Shown: piece by piece, positions 42,764-50,544 of the stretch
Layout of the letters: every line of letters starts with the position of its first letter
Numbering within the stretch: the first letter of the stretch is position 1
Program-made: the position numbers and the translations under genes
Notes under the pieces: model-generated
Database searches by the model: none
Seen by the model: only the letters and a program-made list of their open reading frames with translations
Told to the model about the DNA's origin: nothing
Origin: an uncultured Clostridia bacterium
GTDB lineage: Bacteria; Bacillota; Clostridia; Christensenellales; Borkfalkiaceae
NCBI GenBank assembly: GCA_947629485.1
Contig: CANRDX010000002.1
Coordinates: 1-64,000, forward strand
Reading direction: 5' to 3'
DNA length: 64,000 nucleotides

Positions 42764-43612
42764 ATGGAACAGGCCATTCTGCATTTCTTTGAAACTTTGC
42801 GCTGTACTCCGCTCACCTATATCTTCGGTTTCTTCTCAGCGCTCGGGGAGGGAACGGTGGTCGCGGGGGCGGTGATCCTCCTCTATTGGCTGTGGGGAAG
42901 GGCGGGCGAACAGCTCTTTTTCACCGCCGTGACCTCCGCCTCGCTCAACAGCCTCGTGAAGTCGGCGGTGGCGCGCCCCCGCCCCTATGCGGCGGGAAAG
43001 GTGACGCTGCTCGAAGTGGACACGCCCTTTCTTTCCACCACCGATCTCGGGGACGCGCTCTCCTTCCCCAGCGGGCACACGCAGTCCTCCTCTTCCGCCC
43101 TGCTCGGCGGCGCGATGCGGCTCAAAAAGGTGTGGCTGTGGATCCTTTCCCCCCTGCTCGTACTGCTCATCATGGCGTCCCGCCTCTATTTCGGCGTGCA
43201 CTACCCGAGCGACCTTCTCGGCGGGCTGCTCTTCGGGATCGCGATCGCGCTTTTCTGGGAGCTTATTTTCAGACATGCCTACCGCGCGCGCCATATCATC
43301 CTGCTGATCTTCGCCGCGGCGATCATCGTTGCTCTCCCCTTCTTTCCCAACGAGGACTTTTTGAAAACGGCGCCCCTCGTCGCGGGGGGCGCGGTGTTTC
43401 TCCCCCTCACGGAGCTTCTGCACTGCACGCCTTCTCAAAGCAGGCTCCGCCGCCTGATCCGCGTCCCCGTGGGGCTTTTATGCGCGGGCGCGGTGTATGC
43501 GATCTTCCTGCTTCTGCCCCAAAACGACGGGCTGTACTTCCTCAAATGGTTCCTCGTCGTCGGCGCGGCGACCCTTCTTTCCACCGCCCTCTTCAAGCTG
43601 TTCAGGATATAG
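42764..43612 (+). CDS. PAP2-family membrane phosphatase
   Basis: 282 residues, polytopic. The three phosphatase motifs are present: KSAVARPRP (KxxxxxxRP), FPSGHTQSSSS (PSGH) and SRLYFGVHYPSD (SRxxxxxH). The family hydrolyses lipid phosphates such as undecaprenyl pyrophosphate or phosphatidic acid at the outer membrane face. After the catalytic core come four more hydrophobic segments. I use the ATG at 42764 (MEQAILHFF), which starts right after the -10; the earlier in-frame ATG overlaps the promoter. Monocistronic. Confidence 0.88.
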   Translation: MEQAILHFFETLRCTPLTYIFGFFSALGEGTVVAGAVILLYWLWGRAGEQLFFTAVTSASLNSLVKSAVARPRPYAAGKVTLLEVDTPFLSTTDLGDALSFPSGHTQSSSSALLGGAMRLKKVWLWILSPLLVLLIMASRLYFGVHYPSDLLGGLLFGIAIALFWELIFRHAYRARHIILLIFAAAIIVALPFFPNEDFLKTAPLVAGGAVFLPLTELLHCTPSQSRLRRLIRVPVGLLCAGAVYAIFLLLPQNDGLYFLKWFLVVGAATLLSTALFKLFRI

Positions 43613-43702
43613 GCGAAAACAAAGGCGCCGATCGCTCCACCCCGGGGGGGGGCGGCGCGCTTCGATCCTTCGAGAAAAACAAAGATCGCGGCGAAAATTT
43701 AC

Positions 43703-43731
43703 TTGACCGCGGTAGACGATTGCACTATAAT
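43703..43731 (+). promoter_or_regulatory. glyS promoter
   Basis: TTGACC (43703-43708), 17-bp spacer and TATAAT (43726-43731); the ATG with AAGGAAGGG is about 30 nt downstream. Confidence 0.85.
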
Positions 43732-43761
43732 AGTTACAAATCTCATATAAGGAAGGGCATT

Positions 43762-45138
43762 ATGGCAGAAAAAGCGGTCACGATGGAAAAGCTCGTCGCA
43801 CTCTGCAAGGCGCGCGGCATTATTTTCCCCGGGAGCGAGATCTACGGCGGCATGGGCAATACGTGGGACTACGGCCCCGTCGGTGTGGAGATCAAAAACA
43901 ACATCAAGCGCGCTTGGTGGAAGCGGTTCGTCGCCGAGAGCGACAATTCCTTCGGCGTGGACGCGGCGATCCTCATGAATTCCCGCGTGTGGGAAGCGAG
44001 CGGGCACACCACTTCCTTTTCCGACCCCAAGATGGACTGCAAGTCGTGCAAGACGCGCCACCGCGCGGATAATCTGATCGAGGCGCATTCCAAAGGCGCC
44101 GTCGATACCGATCTCTTGACCAACGAAGAGATGCAGGAGTACATCGAGGCACACCATGTCTGCTGTCCCGTATGCGGAAATTTTAATTGGACCCCCATCC
44201 GCACTTTCAATCTGATGTTCGAGACCTCGCGCGGCGTGACCGACGAGAGCCAGAACAAGATCTATCTCCGCCCCGAGACGGCACAGGGAGAGTTCGTCAA
44301 TTTCCTCAACGTCCAGCGCACGACGCGGGCGAAGGTGCCCTTCGGCATCGCGCAGATCGGCAAGGCGTTCCGCAACGAGATCACCCCGGGCAACTTCATC
44401 TTCCGCACCATCGAGTTCGAGCAGATGGAGCACCAGTGGTTCTGCAAGGAGGGAACGGACGAGGCGTTCTATCAGGAATATAAGAAGCGCGCCCTGCAAT
44501 TCCTTATCGACCTCGGCTTCAAGGCGGAACATCTCCGCTTCCACGACCACGAAAAGCTCGCGCACTACGCGAAAGAGGCGTGCGATATCCAATATCTCTA
44601 TCCTATGGGCTGGCAGGAGCTGAACGGTATCCACAACCGCACGGACTACGACCTTTCGCGCCATCAGGAATATTCGGGCAAATCGCTCACCTATATCGAC
44701 CCCGTCACGGGGGAAAAGTACATTCCCTACGTCATCGAATACTCCATCGGGGCGGACCGCCTCATGCTCGCGGTGCTCTCCGAGGCGTACGAGGAAGAGA
44801 CGCTCGAAGGCGGGGACGTGCGCACCGTTCTCCGCTTCCACCCCGCGCTCGCGGCGTACAAGGCCGCCGTTCTGCCCCTGCAAAAGAACCTCGCGCCGCA
44901 GGCGAAGGAACTCCTTTCAAAGCTCAAAAAGCAGTTCTCCGTCACCTACGACGAAGCAGGTTCCATCGGAAAACGCTATCGCCGCCAAGACGAGATCGGC
45001 ACCCCCTATTGCATCACGATCGACTTCGATACGCTGGAAAACGGCACGGTGACGGTGCGCGACAGGGATACCATGTCGCAGATCCGCCTGCATGCAGACG
45101 AGATCGGCGCCTTCCTTCTCGAAAAGTGCGCGTTCTGA
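43762..45138 (+). CDS. glyQS: Glycyl-tRNA synthetase, single-chain (dimeric) type
   Basis: 458 residues. SEIYGGMGNTWDYGPVGVEIKNNIKRAWWKRFV is the N-terminal signature of the eukaryote/archaea-like alpha2 GlyRS; class II motif 2 is FRNEITPGNFIFRTIEFEQMEHQWF and motif 3 is YSIGADRLMLAVL. The C-terminal anticodon-binding domain ends with FDTLENGTVTVRDRDTMSQIR. It uses one chain, unlike the alpha2beta2 GlyQ/GlyS enzyme. AAGGAAGGGCATT precedes the ATG. It is a single gene with promoter and terminator. Confidence 0.95.
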   Translation: MAEKAVTMEKLVALCKARGIIFPGSEIYGGMGNTWDYGPVGVEIKNNIKRAWWKRFVAESDNSFGVDAAILMNSRVWEASGHTTSFSDPKMDCKSCKTRHRADNLIEAHSKGAVDTDLLTNEEMQEYIEAHHVCCPVCGNFNWTPIRTFNLMFETSRGVTDESQNKIYLRPETAQGEFVNFLNVQRTTRAKVPFGIAQIGKAFRNEITPGNFIFRTIEFEQMEHQWFCKEGTDEAFYQEYKKRALQFLIDLGFKAEHLRFHDHEKLAHYAKEACDIQYLYPMGWQELNGIHNRTDYDLSRHQEYSGKSLTYIDPVTGEKYIPYVIEYSIGADRLMLAVLSEAYEEETLEGGDVRTVLRFHPALAAYKAAVLPLQKNLAPQAKELLSKLKKQFSVTYDEAGSIGKRYRRQDEIGTPYCITIDFDTLENGTVTVRDRDTMSQIRLHADEIGAFLLEKCAF

Positions 45139-45155
45139 TTTTTTGAAAAAATACG

Positions 45156-45190
45156 CCGCCCCGAGGCTTCCCCTCGGGGCGGTTTTCCTT
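45156..45190. terminator. Terminator between glyS and the nicotinamidase gene
   Basis: An 11-bp stem CCGCCCCGAGG/CCTCGGGGCGG then TTTTCC, between two convergent genes; it can serve both. Confidence 0.85.
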
Positions 45191-45214
45191 ATCATAGAGC
45201 GCTTTTTGCCGTGC

Positions 45215-45769
45215 TTACTTCACGTTCCAGCGCGCGAGCAGATCGTCCACCGTGACGAGTTCCGCGCCGTAGGTATCCTTCAAATATTTGATGCCGTAGG
45301 TATAGTCCTCTTCGGTGAAGCTGTCCATCGCGTCGGTCACGGCGACGACGTTGTAGCCGAGTTGGTAGGCGTCCGCCGAGGTATGCCGCACGCACATGTG
45401 CGCGTGCAACCCCGTCATGATGACGGTATCCACGCCGAGTTCCTTCAACAAGAGGTCGAGATCGGTATGGAAGAAGCCCGAATACCTGCGCTTGGGCACC
45501 ACATAGTCCTTCTCGCAGAGTTCAAGCTCGGGGATGACTTCCGCGCCCTTCGTGCCCGCAATGGCATGGTCGCCCCAGAGTTTCAGCTCGTGATCGACGC
45601 CCTTCAAATGCGCGTCGTTGCAAAAGACGACGGGCACGCCCGCCTTCCGCGCGCCCTTCAAAAGCTCCGCCGTCTTGGGAACGATGGCAAGCCCTCTGTC
45701 GCATTTGAGCGCGCCCGTAACGAAATCGTTCAGCATATCCACGACGAGAACCGCCGCTTTATTGTTCAT
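45215..45769 (-). CDS. pncA: Nicotinamidase/isochorismatase-family hydrolase
   Basis: 184 residues. Isochorismatase-like fold: VLVVDMLNDFVTGAL with catalytic Asp, PVVFCNDAH..., VPKRRYSGFF with the Lys, and the nucleophile in GLHAHMCVRHTSADAYQLGY. Asp/His residues near 50-60 could bind the zinc of nicotinamidases. PncA converts nicotinamide to nicotinate for NAD salvage; other amidases of the family cannot be excluded. GGAGG is 10 nt from the ATG. Monocistronic. Confidence 0.82.
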   Translation of the reverse strand: MNNKAAVLVVDMLNDFVTGALKCDRGLAIVPKTAELLKGARKAGVPVVFCNDAHLKGVDHELKLWGDHAIAGTKGAEVIPELELCEKDYVVPKRRYSGFFHTDLDLLLKELGVDTVIMTGLHAHMCVRHTSADAYQLGYNVVAVTDAMDSFTEEDYTYGIKYLKDTYGAELVTVDDLLARWNVK

Positions 45770-45852
45770 AACCCGTTTTCCTCCGAAATTTGATTTTCAT
45801 TATTTTACTACTGCCGCGAAGTCCTGTCAAGCAATCGACCGATTTGAGACAG

Positions 45853-45880
45853 AAAAAAACGGGCTTGAAGCCCGTTTTTG
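45853..45880. terminator. Terminator of the zinc-ribbon membrane gene
   Basis: A CGGGC/GCCCG stem with runs of A and T on opposite sides, 8 nt after the stop at 45888; bidirectional. Confidence 0.85.
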
Positions 45881-45887
45881 TTTTTTG

Positions 45888-46601
45888 TTAACGGATCGCC
45901 GCCCAAACTTCGTGCAGCCAATCCAACAAGATGTTCCACCCGTCGAATGCAAGGCAGAAAACAACGGCTGCAACAACGGCAAGGACGAGGATCAAACTGA
46001 TGATGACGCCCGCAACGCCCGGTCCGATCCCGCGGCCGTTTTTGCGATCCAAATGGACGCCGACTGCGCTGACGATCAGGCTGATGATGGGGAAGATCCC
46101 TGTGGGACAGAGGAAAATGGAGAACAGGGAGAGGATGAGACCGACGACCCCGTAGCGAACGCCGTAGGGCTTGTCGTCGTCGTTCTTCTTCACCTCCTCG
46201 GGAGCGGGACGGGTGCGGGTGATCGGTTCACTCTTCTCTTCGACAACCGTGCCCATAGGCGTCGAAACAGGCGTCGGATATGTAGGCATATAGGAAGGGA
46301 ACATATACGGCGATCCGAAAGGATACATCTGCATACCGTAGGGCATGGGAGCGGGCATGGGGCATGCGGCCGGCTCGAGATGTTCGCAGCCGTTGTACGT
46401 GCCGCAATAAGGGCAATAACGCTCTCCGTTAAAGATCTTGTTGCCGCAGCTCGGGCATACCACTTCTACGGGCGTGCCGCAACCGGGGCAGAACTTTTCG
46501 TCCTCATACAAGGCGGTGCCGCAGTTGCCGCATTTACGTTCTTTCTTTGCTTCCACGGGTTCGACGGGATCGCAAACGACGTCTTTTTTCTTCTTTGCCA
46601 T
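45888..46601 (-). CDS. Double zinc-ribbon membrane protein
   Basis: 237 residues. Three CxxC pairs form two zinc ribbons near the N-terminus: CGNCG, CPGCG, CPSCG and CPYCG, about 12-22 residues apart. A Pro/Met/Tyr-rich low-complexity linker (about 85-130) follows, then two hydrophobic hairpins (VGLILSLFSIFLCPTGIFPIISLIVSAVGV and AGVIISLILVLAVVAAVVFCLAF) of the DUF4190-like type. The N-terminal ribbons are probably cytoplasmic. A common Clostridia architecture without known role. Related ribbon-membrane layout occurs at 61472-62605. Confidence 0.75.
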   Translation of the reverse strand: MAKKKKDVVCDPVEPVEAKKERKCGNCGTALYEDEKFCPGCGTPVEVVCPSCGNKIFNGERYCPYCGTYNGCEHLEPAACPMPAPMPYGMQMYPFGSPYMFPSYMPTYPTPVSTPMGTVVEEKSEPITRTRPAPEEVKKNDDDKPYGVRYGVVGLILSLFSIFLCPTGIFPIISLIVSAVGVHLDRKNGRGIGPGVAGVIISLILVLAVVAAVVFCLAFDGWNILLDWLHEVWAAIR

Positions 46602-46652
46602 GTGTTCCCTCCTGTTATTGACGATACACTTATACGCATATCAAATTGATTG

Positions 46653-46661
46653 ATTATAGCA
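46653..46661 (-). promoter_or_regulatory. Extended -10 of the zinc-ribbon membrane gene
   Basis: TGC-TATAAT on the minus strand, with a consensus TTGACA too far upstream (22 bp) to be its -35. Confidence 0.5.
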
Positions 46662-46743
46662 TACTACAAGTCCCGTTTTTTGTCAACTCTATTTTGAAAA
46701 TTCGCATAAAAAATTTTAGATCGTCACATTTCTTGCTCTCCGT

Positions 46744-47427
46744 TCACGAAACCGCTCCCGGGGGCGCGGCATAGAGATCGAATTCTCCGTCGAGATCGAA
46801 ATTTTCCCCTTCCTCGAACGCCGCGAGCTTGGAAATGGAGACTTCATATGCGGTCATGGTCACCGTGTCCGTCTCCGAAAGGCGTTTTTGATACTCGCGG
46901 CTCTGGATCCTCCCCGAGAGAGCGACGCGGTCCCCCACTTTGAGATTCTGAACGAACCGCGCGTTTCTCCCCCATGCGATGCAGGGGATATAGTCGGACT
47001 TGTTGTAGGCGCGGTTCACCGCAAGCAGGAGATCGGCGATCTCGCGGTTGAAGGGCGTCGTGCGGTATATGGGCGGCTTGCAGATATATCCCGAAAGGAC
47101 GATGCCGTTCGGGTTCTTCCCCTCCGCGGGTTCGGCAAGCTCGCGCACAAAGACGGTGAGCATGAGGCGGGATCTGCCCCCTTCGAGCTTGTTGTAACTG
47201 CGGAACTGCCCCACCGCGGAGAGCATGCTGCCGATTTTGAGATCGCTCCCCTTGATCAGGCGCTCCGAGATCGTCACGGGTAGGATATCCGCCTGCCCCG
47301 AAAGGCGCATGACGCGCACATAAAACTCGTAGAAGCCTTCGCCGTAGACCTCGTGCGAGAATTTCGCCTCGGAGACGATCTCCCCGCAGATGTAGACCTT
47401 GTTGTTCCTTTCCGTGCTGTAATCCAT
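46744..47427 (-). CDS. Single-stranded-DNA-binding-like protein with two OB folds
   Basis: 227 residues with two SSB-like OB modules: the first has NKVYICGEIVSEAKFSHEVYGEGFYEFYVRV...LPVTISERL, the second NGIVLSGYICKPPIYRTTPFNREIADLLLAVN...YIPCIAWGRNARFVQNLKVGDRVALSGRIQSREYQK, the latter close to standard SSB. There is an acidic patch near the end but no DDDIPF-type tail. It is common in Clostridia beside or apart from the main ssb. GGAGG precedes the ATG; the pdaB-like gene is 38 nt upstream. Confidence 0.8.
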   Translation of the reverse strand: MDYSTERNNKVYICGEIVSEAKFSHEVYGEGFYEFYVRVMRLSGQADILPVTISERLIKGSDLKIGSMLSAVGQFRSYNKLEGGRSRLMLTVFVRELAEPAEGKNPNGIVLSGYICKPPIYRTTPFNREIADLLLAVNRAYNKSDYIPCIAWGRNARFVQNLKVGDRVALSGRIQSREYQKRLSETDTVTMTAYEVSISKLAAFEEGENFDLDGEFDLYAAPPGAVS

Positions 47428-47464
47428 ATAGAATGTACCTCCAAGTATTTCCGTTTGAAACGGG

Positions 47465-48235
47465 CTATGCCGCGCCTTTGGGGATCTGCCTGCCCGTGGG
47501 GTCGATCTTGTAGTTTTCGCGGTAGATAAGCTCGCCGATGGGCACGAAATCGAACCCTTTGGCGCGCAGCGTATCGATCACGATGGGGAGCGCCTCCGCC
47601 GTGTGCAGCCCGTTGTTGTGCATGAGGATGATGGAGCCGCTCCTCGTCTTTTGCACGATACGGGCGGCGATATCGGACGCGGAGAGATCCTTCCAATCGA
47701 GGGAATCCACGTCCCATTGAATGGGGTACAGCCCCATCGCGTTGCAGGTATCGATGAGAAGATCGTCGTAGTCGCCGTAGGGCGGACGGAACAGCTCGGG
47801 CTTCTTCCCCGTGACGTTCTCGATGGCGGCGCAGGAACTTTCGAGTTCCGCCTCGATCTCCACCTCGGAGAGCCGCGACATATAGGAGTGCGTGGCGCTG
47901 TGCGTGCCCACTTCGTGTCCCTTTTCCGCGATCTTTTTGAGATATTCGGGATATTTTTCCGCCCAAAACTGCACGGTAAAAAAGGTCGCGCGGACGTGTT
48001 CCTCTTCCAAACACTGCAAGAGCGCGTCCGTATAGTCGACGCCCCACGCGCAATCGAAGGAGAGGGCGACTTTGTTGTCCTCGCGCTCTACGCTGTAAAT
48101 TGGAAGGGAGCGCGCGCCGCTCCACCACACTTCCGCGGCGCCCGCCGCATGCGCTGTGAAGGCGCTCGCGGCAATCAGTCCGACGAGCGCGGCGGCGAGG
48201 GCGACGGTCTTTCTCCGAATGGTGATAAATTTCAT
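47465..48235 (-). CDS. pdaB: PdaB-type polysaccharide deacetylase
   Basis: 256 residues. The signal peptide KTVALAAALVGLIAASAFTAHAAGA leads to the NodB homology domain: VALSFDCAWGVDYTDALL (metal Asp), ATFFTVQFWAEKYPEYLKKIAEKGHEVGTHSATHSYMSRLS (HxxxH), and LFRPPYGDYDD. The SFD-AWG form and WAEKYPEY are typical of sporulation protein PdaB rather than chitin deacetylases. PdaB is needed for spore integrity in Bacillus, possibly through cortex or cell-wall deacetylation. It is secreted. It lies directly upstream of the SSB-like gene on the same strand. Confidence 0.85.
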   Translation of the reverse strand: MKFITIRRKTVALAAALVGLIAASAFTAHAAGAAEVWWSGARSLPIYSVEREDNKVALSFDCAWGVDYTDALLQCLEEEHVRATFFTVQFWAEKYPEYLKKIAEKGHEVGTHSATHSYMSRLSEVEIEAELESSCAAIENVTGKKPELFRPPYGDYDDLLIDTCNAMGLYPIQWDVDSLDWKDLSASDIAARIVQKTRSGSIILMHNNGLHTAEALPIVIDTLRAKGFDFVPIGELIYRENYKIDPTGRQIPKGAA

Positions 48236-48369
48236 GCGTTTACCCGTATCCTATCATTTTTTTGCGCGCAAAAATGGGGAAGATTTGTCAATTTATACAT
48301 GAAAAGGCAGGATCCGCCTGCGCGCATAGTATATGTATGCGCCGCCGCCTGCGGCTATGACGAATGAAA

Positions 48370-48515
48370 TGACACCCCCTCAGTCTCGGCTTTGCCTCGA
48401 CAGCTCCCCCTCCGAGGGGGCGCCAAGCGTTCCTTGCCCACCCCTCCGAGGGGCGCCAAGAAACATTCACAAAGCCTCTCTTAAATCACGCAACGATTGC
48501 GCAGTTTTCGTATAA
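48370..48515. repeat. Intergenic repeats between pdaB and comF
   Basis: Family-B modules (CCCTCAGTCTCGG...CCCCTCCGAGGGG) also seen at 53430-53460, followed by GGCGCCAAGAAACATTCAC and a CGCAA/TTGCG hairpin with TTTT that resembles the ends of repeats at 20918-20979 and 53682-53752. No gene is supported. Confidence 0.65.
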
Positions 48516-48517
48516 CC

Positions 48518-48545
48518 AAAAAAGCGCCCGCAAAGTGCGGACGCT
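48518..48545 (-). terminator. comF terminator
   Basis: GCG(T/C)CCGC stem with 4-nt loop, followed on the minus strand by six T, 20 nt after the comF stop. Confidence 0.85.
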
Positions 48546-48565
48546 CTCCATAAATCATGAGATCG

Positions 48566-49297
48566 CTACGGCTTTCCGAAGGGAAATTTGTTCTCTACGC
48601 TCGTGAAGGTGAGGGCATAGACCTCCTTCGCGCCCGCGCGCTTCAACGCGCCGCCCAGCTCGGAGACGGTCGCGCCCGTCGTGAGCGTATCGTCTACGAT
48701 CACGATATGCTTGCCCTTCACCGCCGCGCGATCCTCGACGTGAAAGACGTGTTCGAGATTTTTCTCGCGGTCTGCCCTCGTGAGAAACTTCTGCGAAGAC
48801 GTCTCCTTTCGCTTCACCGCGGGCGCGATGAAGGGCACGCCGCTGCGCGCGGAAAGCTCCTCGGCGAGCAGGCGGGCTTGATTGTATCCCCGCTTGCGCT
48901 CCGCCCGCTCCGTCATGGGCACGAAGGTGAGCGCGTCCGCCCGCGGGAATTCCCTTTCCAAGAGGGGCAAAAGCTGTGCGGCGAGAGTGCGGTAGAGATA
49001 TTTTTCGCCGCGCTTGAACCGCACGACGAGCCGCGCCGCCTCGTCTTCATGAAGAAACGCCGAGCGCGCCTTCGCGACCGTGAGGGGCTTTTGCTTGCAT
49101 TCGAGGCAGATCCCCTCCTCGCGCACCCGCCGCCCGCACAGGGGGCAGACGATCGCGTTATTGCGGGGAAGCCGCGCGTCGCAGGCGGCGCAGATCCATT
49201 CTCCCCCAAATACTTCCCTGCCGCAGATGTTGCAGGTGAAGTTGTGCTCGTCGTCGTATTTTTTCAGTTTCGCGCGCAGAAAAGCGATGATACCCAC
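48566..49297 (-). CDS. ComF/ComFC-family phosphoribosyltransferase-like protein
   Basis: 243 residues. An N-terminal zinc module (CNICG, CAACDAR, CPLCG, CLECK) is followed by a type I PRTase fold: LTFVPMTERAERKRGYNQARLLAEELS and the PRPP loop IVIVDDTLTTGATVSELGGAL. ComFC helps DNA uptake in competent bacteria, and its homologs occur widely in non-competent ones. I start at GTG 49297, which has AGAGG six bases upstream; a TTG further up lacks a site. Confidence 0.85.
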   Translation of the reverse strand: MGIIAFLRAKLKKYDDEHNFTCNICGREVFGGEWICAACDARLPRNNAIVCPLCGRRVREEGICLECKQKPLTVAKARSAFLHEDEAARLVVRFKRGEKYLYRTLAAQLLPLLEREFPRADALTFVPMTERAERKRGYNQARLLAEELSARSGVPFIAPAVKRKETSSQKFLTRADREKNLEHVFHVEDRAAVKGKHIVIVDDTLTTGATVSELGGALKRAGAKEVYALTFTSVENKFPFGKP

Positions 49298-49360
49298 GCT
49301 CCACCTCTTCCTTTGAAATAGCAAGGCACGGCGGGCTGATCCGCCCGCCGCGCCGATATG

Positions 49361-49846
49361 TCAGAAATCTTCCTCGTCGCCCTTTTCGTCGTCATCGTCG
49401 TCATCGTCGTCGGAGAGAAGATAGATGTCGTCGCCCGTGACGTATTCGAGATCCTCCTCGTTTTCGTCCTCGAACTCCTCTTCTTCCTCCTCCTCTTCCT
49501 CGTTGTCGAAGTCCTCGTCGAAGTTCTCGTCGATCTCGGAATCGAGGTCTGCGTCCGTATCGTCGTCGAGATATTCGCGCCACTCGTCGTCCTCTTCGGG
49601 GTCAGGCTCGCTGTCGTCGTACTCCGACTTCTTGCGGCACTCCTCGCACATTTTTTCGCCGGGGCGCATCATGTTCTCGCCGCAGATCGGGCAAAGCTCG
49701 GTGGGAAGATCGTCTTCCGCTTCCTCGATCTCGTCGATATCGCTCGGAAGCCCCTTCATCTCTTTGAGGCAGACGTCGCAAAATTCCTGTTTATCCGCGT
49801 CGATATAGTTCAGCTCGCAGCGCGGGCATTTCATATAGCGCACCAT
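49361..49846 (-). CDS. Acidic zinc-ribbon protein
   Basis: 161 residues. CPRC...CDVC and CPIC...CEEC zinc pairs lie in the first 70 residues, then a tail that is mostly Asp and Glu (one run of nine Glu, one of eight Asp). GGAGG lies 11 nt before the ATG. The same kind of small acidic zinc-ribbon protein occurs next to comF in other Clostridia, as I recall; the role is unknown. The acidic tail suggests contact with a basic partner. The tail's repetitive DNA could be prone to length change. Confidence 0.7.
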   Translation of the reverse strand: MVRYMKCPRCELNYIDADKQEFCDVCLKEMKGLPSDIDEIEEAEDDLPTELCPICGENMMRPGEKMCEECRKKSEYDDSEPDPEEDDEWREYLDDDTDADLDSEIDENFDEDFDNEEEEEEEEEFEDENEEDLEYVTGDDIYLLSDDDDDDDDEKGDEEDF

Positions 49847-49929
49847 AAAATCTTTTTCCTCCGAATCGCTCGCCTTGTTACAGGCTAATAAATTATATTT
49901 GTATTTATTTTTTTTGTAAACCGTTTTTT

Positions 49930-50500
49930 TATGCGTTTTGAAAAAAAGTTAAAAATTTTTTGGAAATTTTTGTGAGAACGGCACAACGGCACAAAAATGA
50001 GGGGGCGACGGCGTTCTCATTCGTCGCGGCGCAGCCGTGACACACTCTGATAACGTCATACTGCCCCGCGCGCAATTCTGATAACGTCATACTGAGCGGA
50101 GCGTAGCGAAGTCGAAGTATCACCTTATTCTTGCTGTCCCTTTTAGGGAAAGTACCCGCGAAGCGGGGGAAAGGGTTTTAACCCCTCTGTCTCGGCTACG
50201 CCTCGACTTCTCCCCTTTCTGGGGCGACAAGTGTCCTCTTGCGGGGCGACGAGTGTATCCTTTCTCCTCATCTCGACGCGCCGTAGGCGCGGAGCAGATC
50301 TCCTCTTGGAGAACAAGACTTTGTTCCCTCACGGAATAGGGATTCGCTACTTCGCGCTACGCGCTCGTGCCGCCCTTCGGCAACATAGAACGTGCGGGCG
50401 GGGCGGGGGCTGCGCCCTCGGAATGAGGAATAAGGTGATGCTTCGACAAGCTCAGTATGACGGGATTGGGAATAGTGCGCGGGGCGGGTTTCGGCAAAAA
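49930..50500. repeat. Large composite repeat region
   Basis: About 570 nt made of modules found elsewhere: two GTCATACTG units (50068, 50087), a family-A copy (50128-50226), the GACGCGCCGTAGGCGCGG segment shared with 11735-11760, the GAACGTGCGGGCGGGGCG unit shared with 21121-21138, and an inverted GATGCTTCGACAAGCTCAG unit. No gene seen. Confidence 0.8.
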
Positions 50501-50544
50501 AACAGGGCGGCAAATTTCTTTGCCGCCCTGCGTATGATGCTTTG

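Noticed and set aside
48370..50500. A CRISPR array in the repeated intergenic DNA
   Set aside because: The repeats are palindromic modules of unequal spacing and order, without regular spacers, and no cas gene is in the window.
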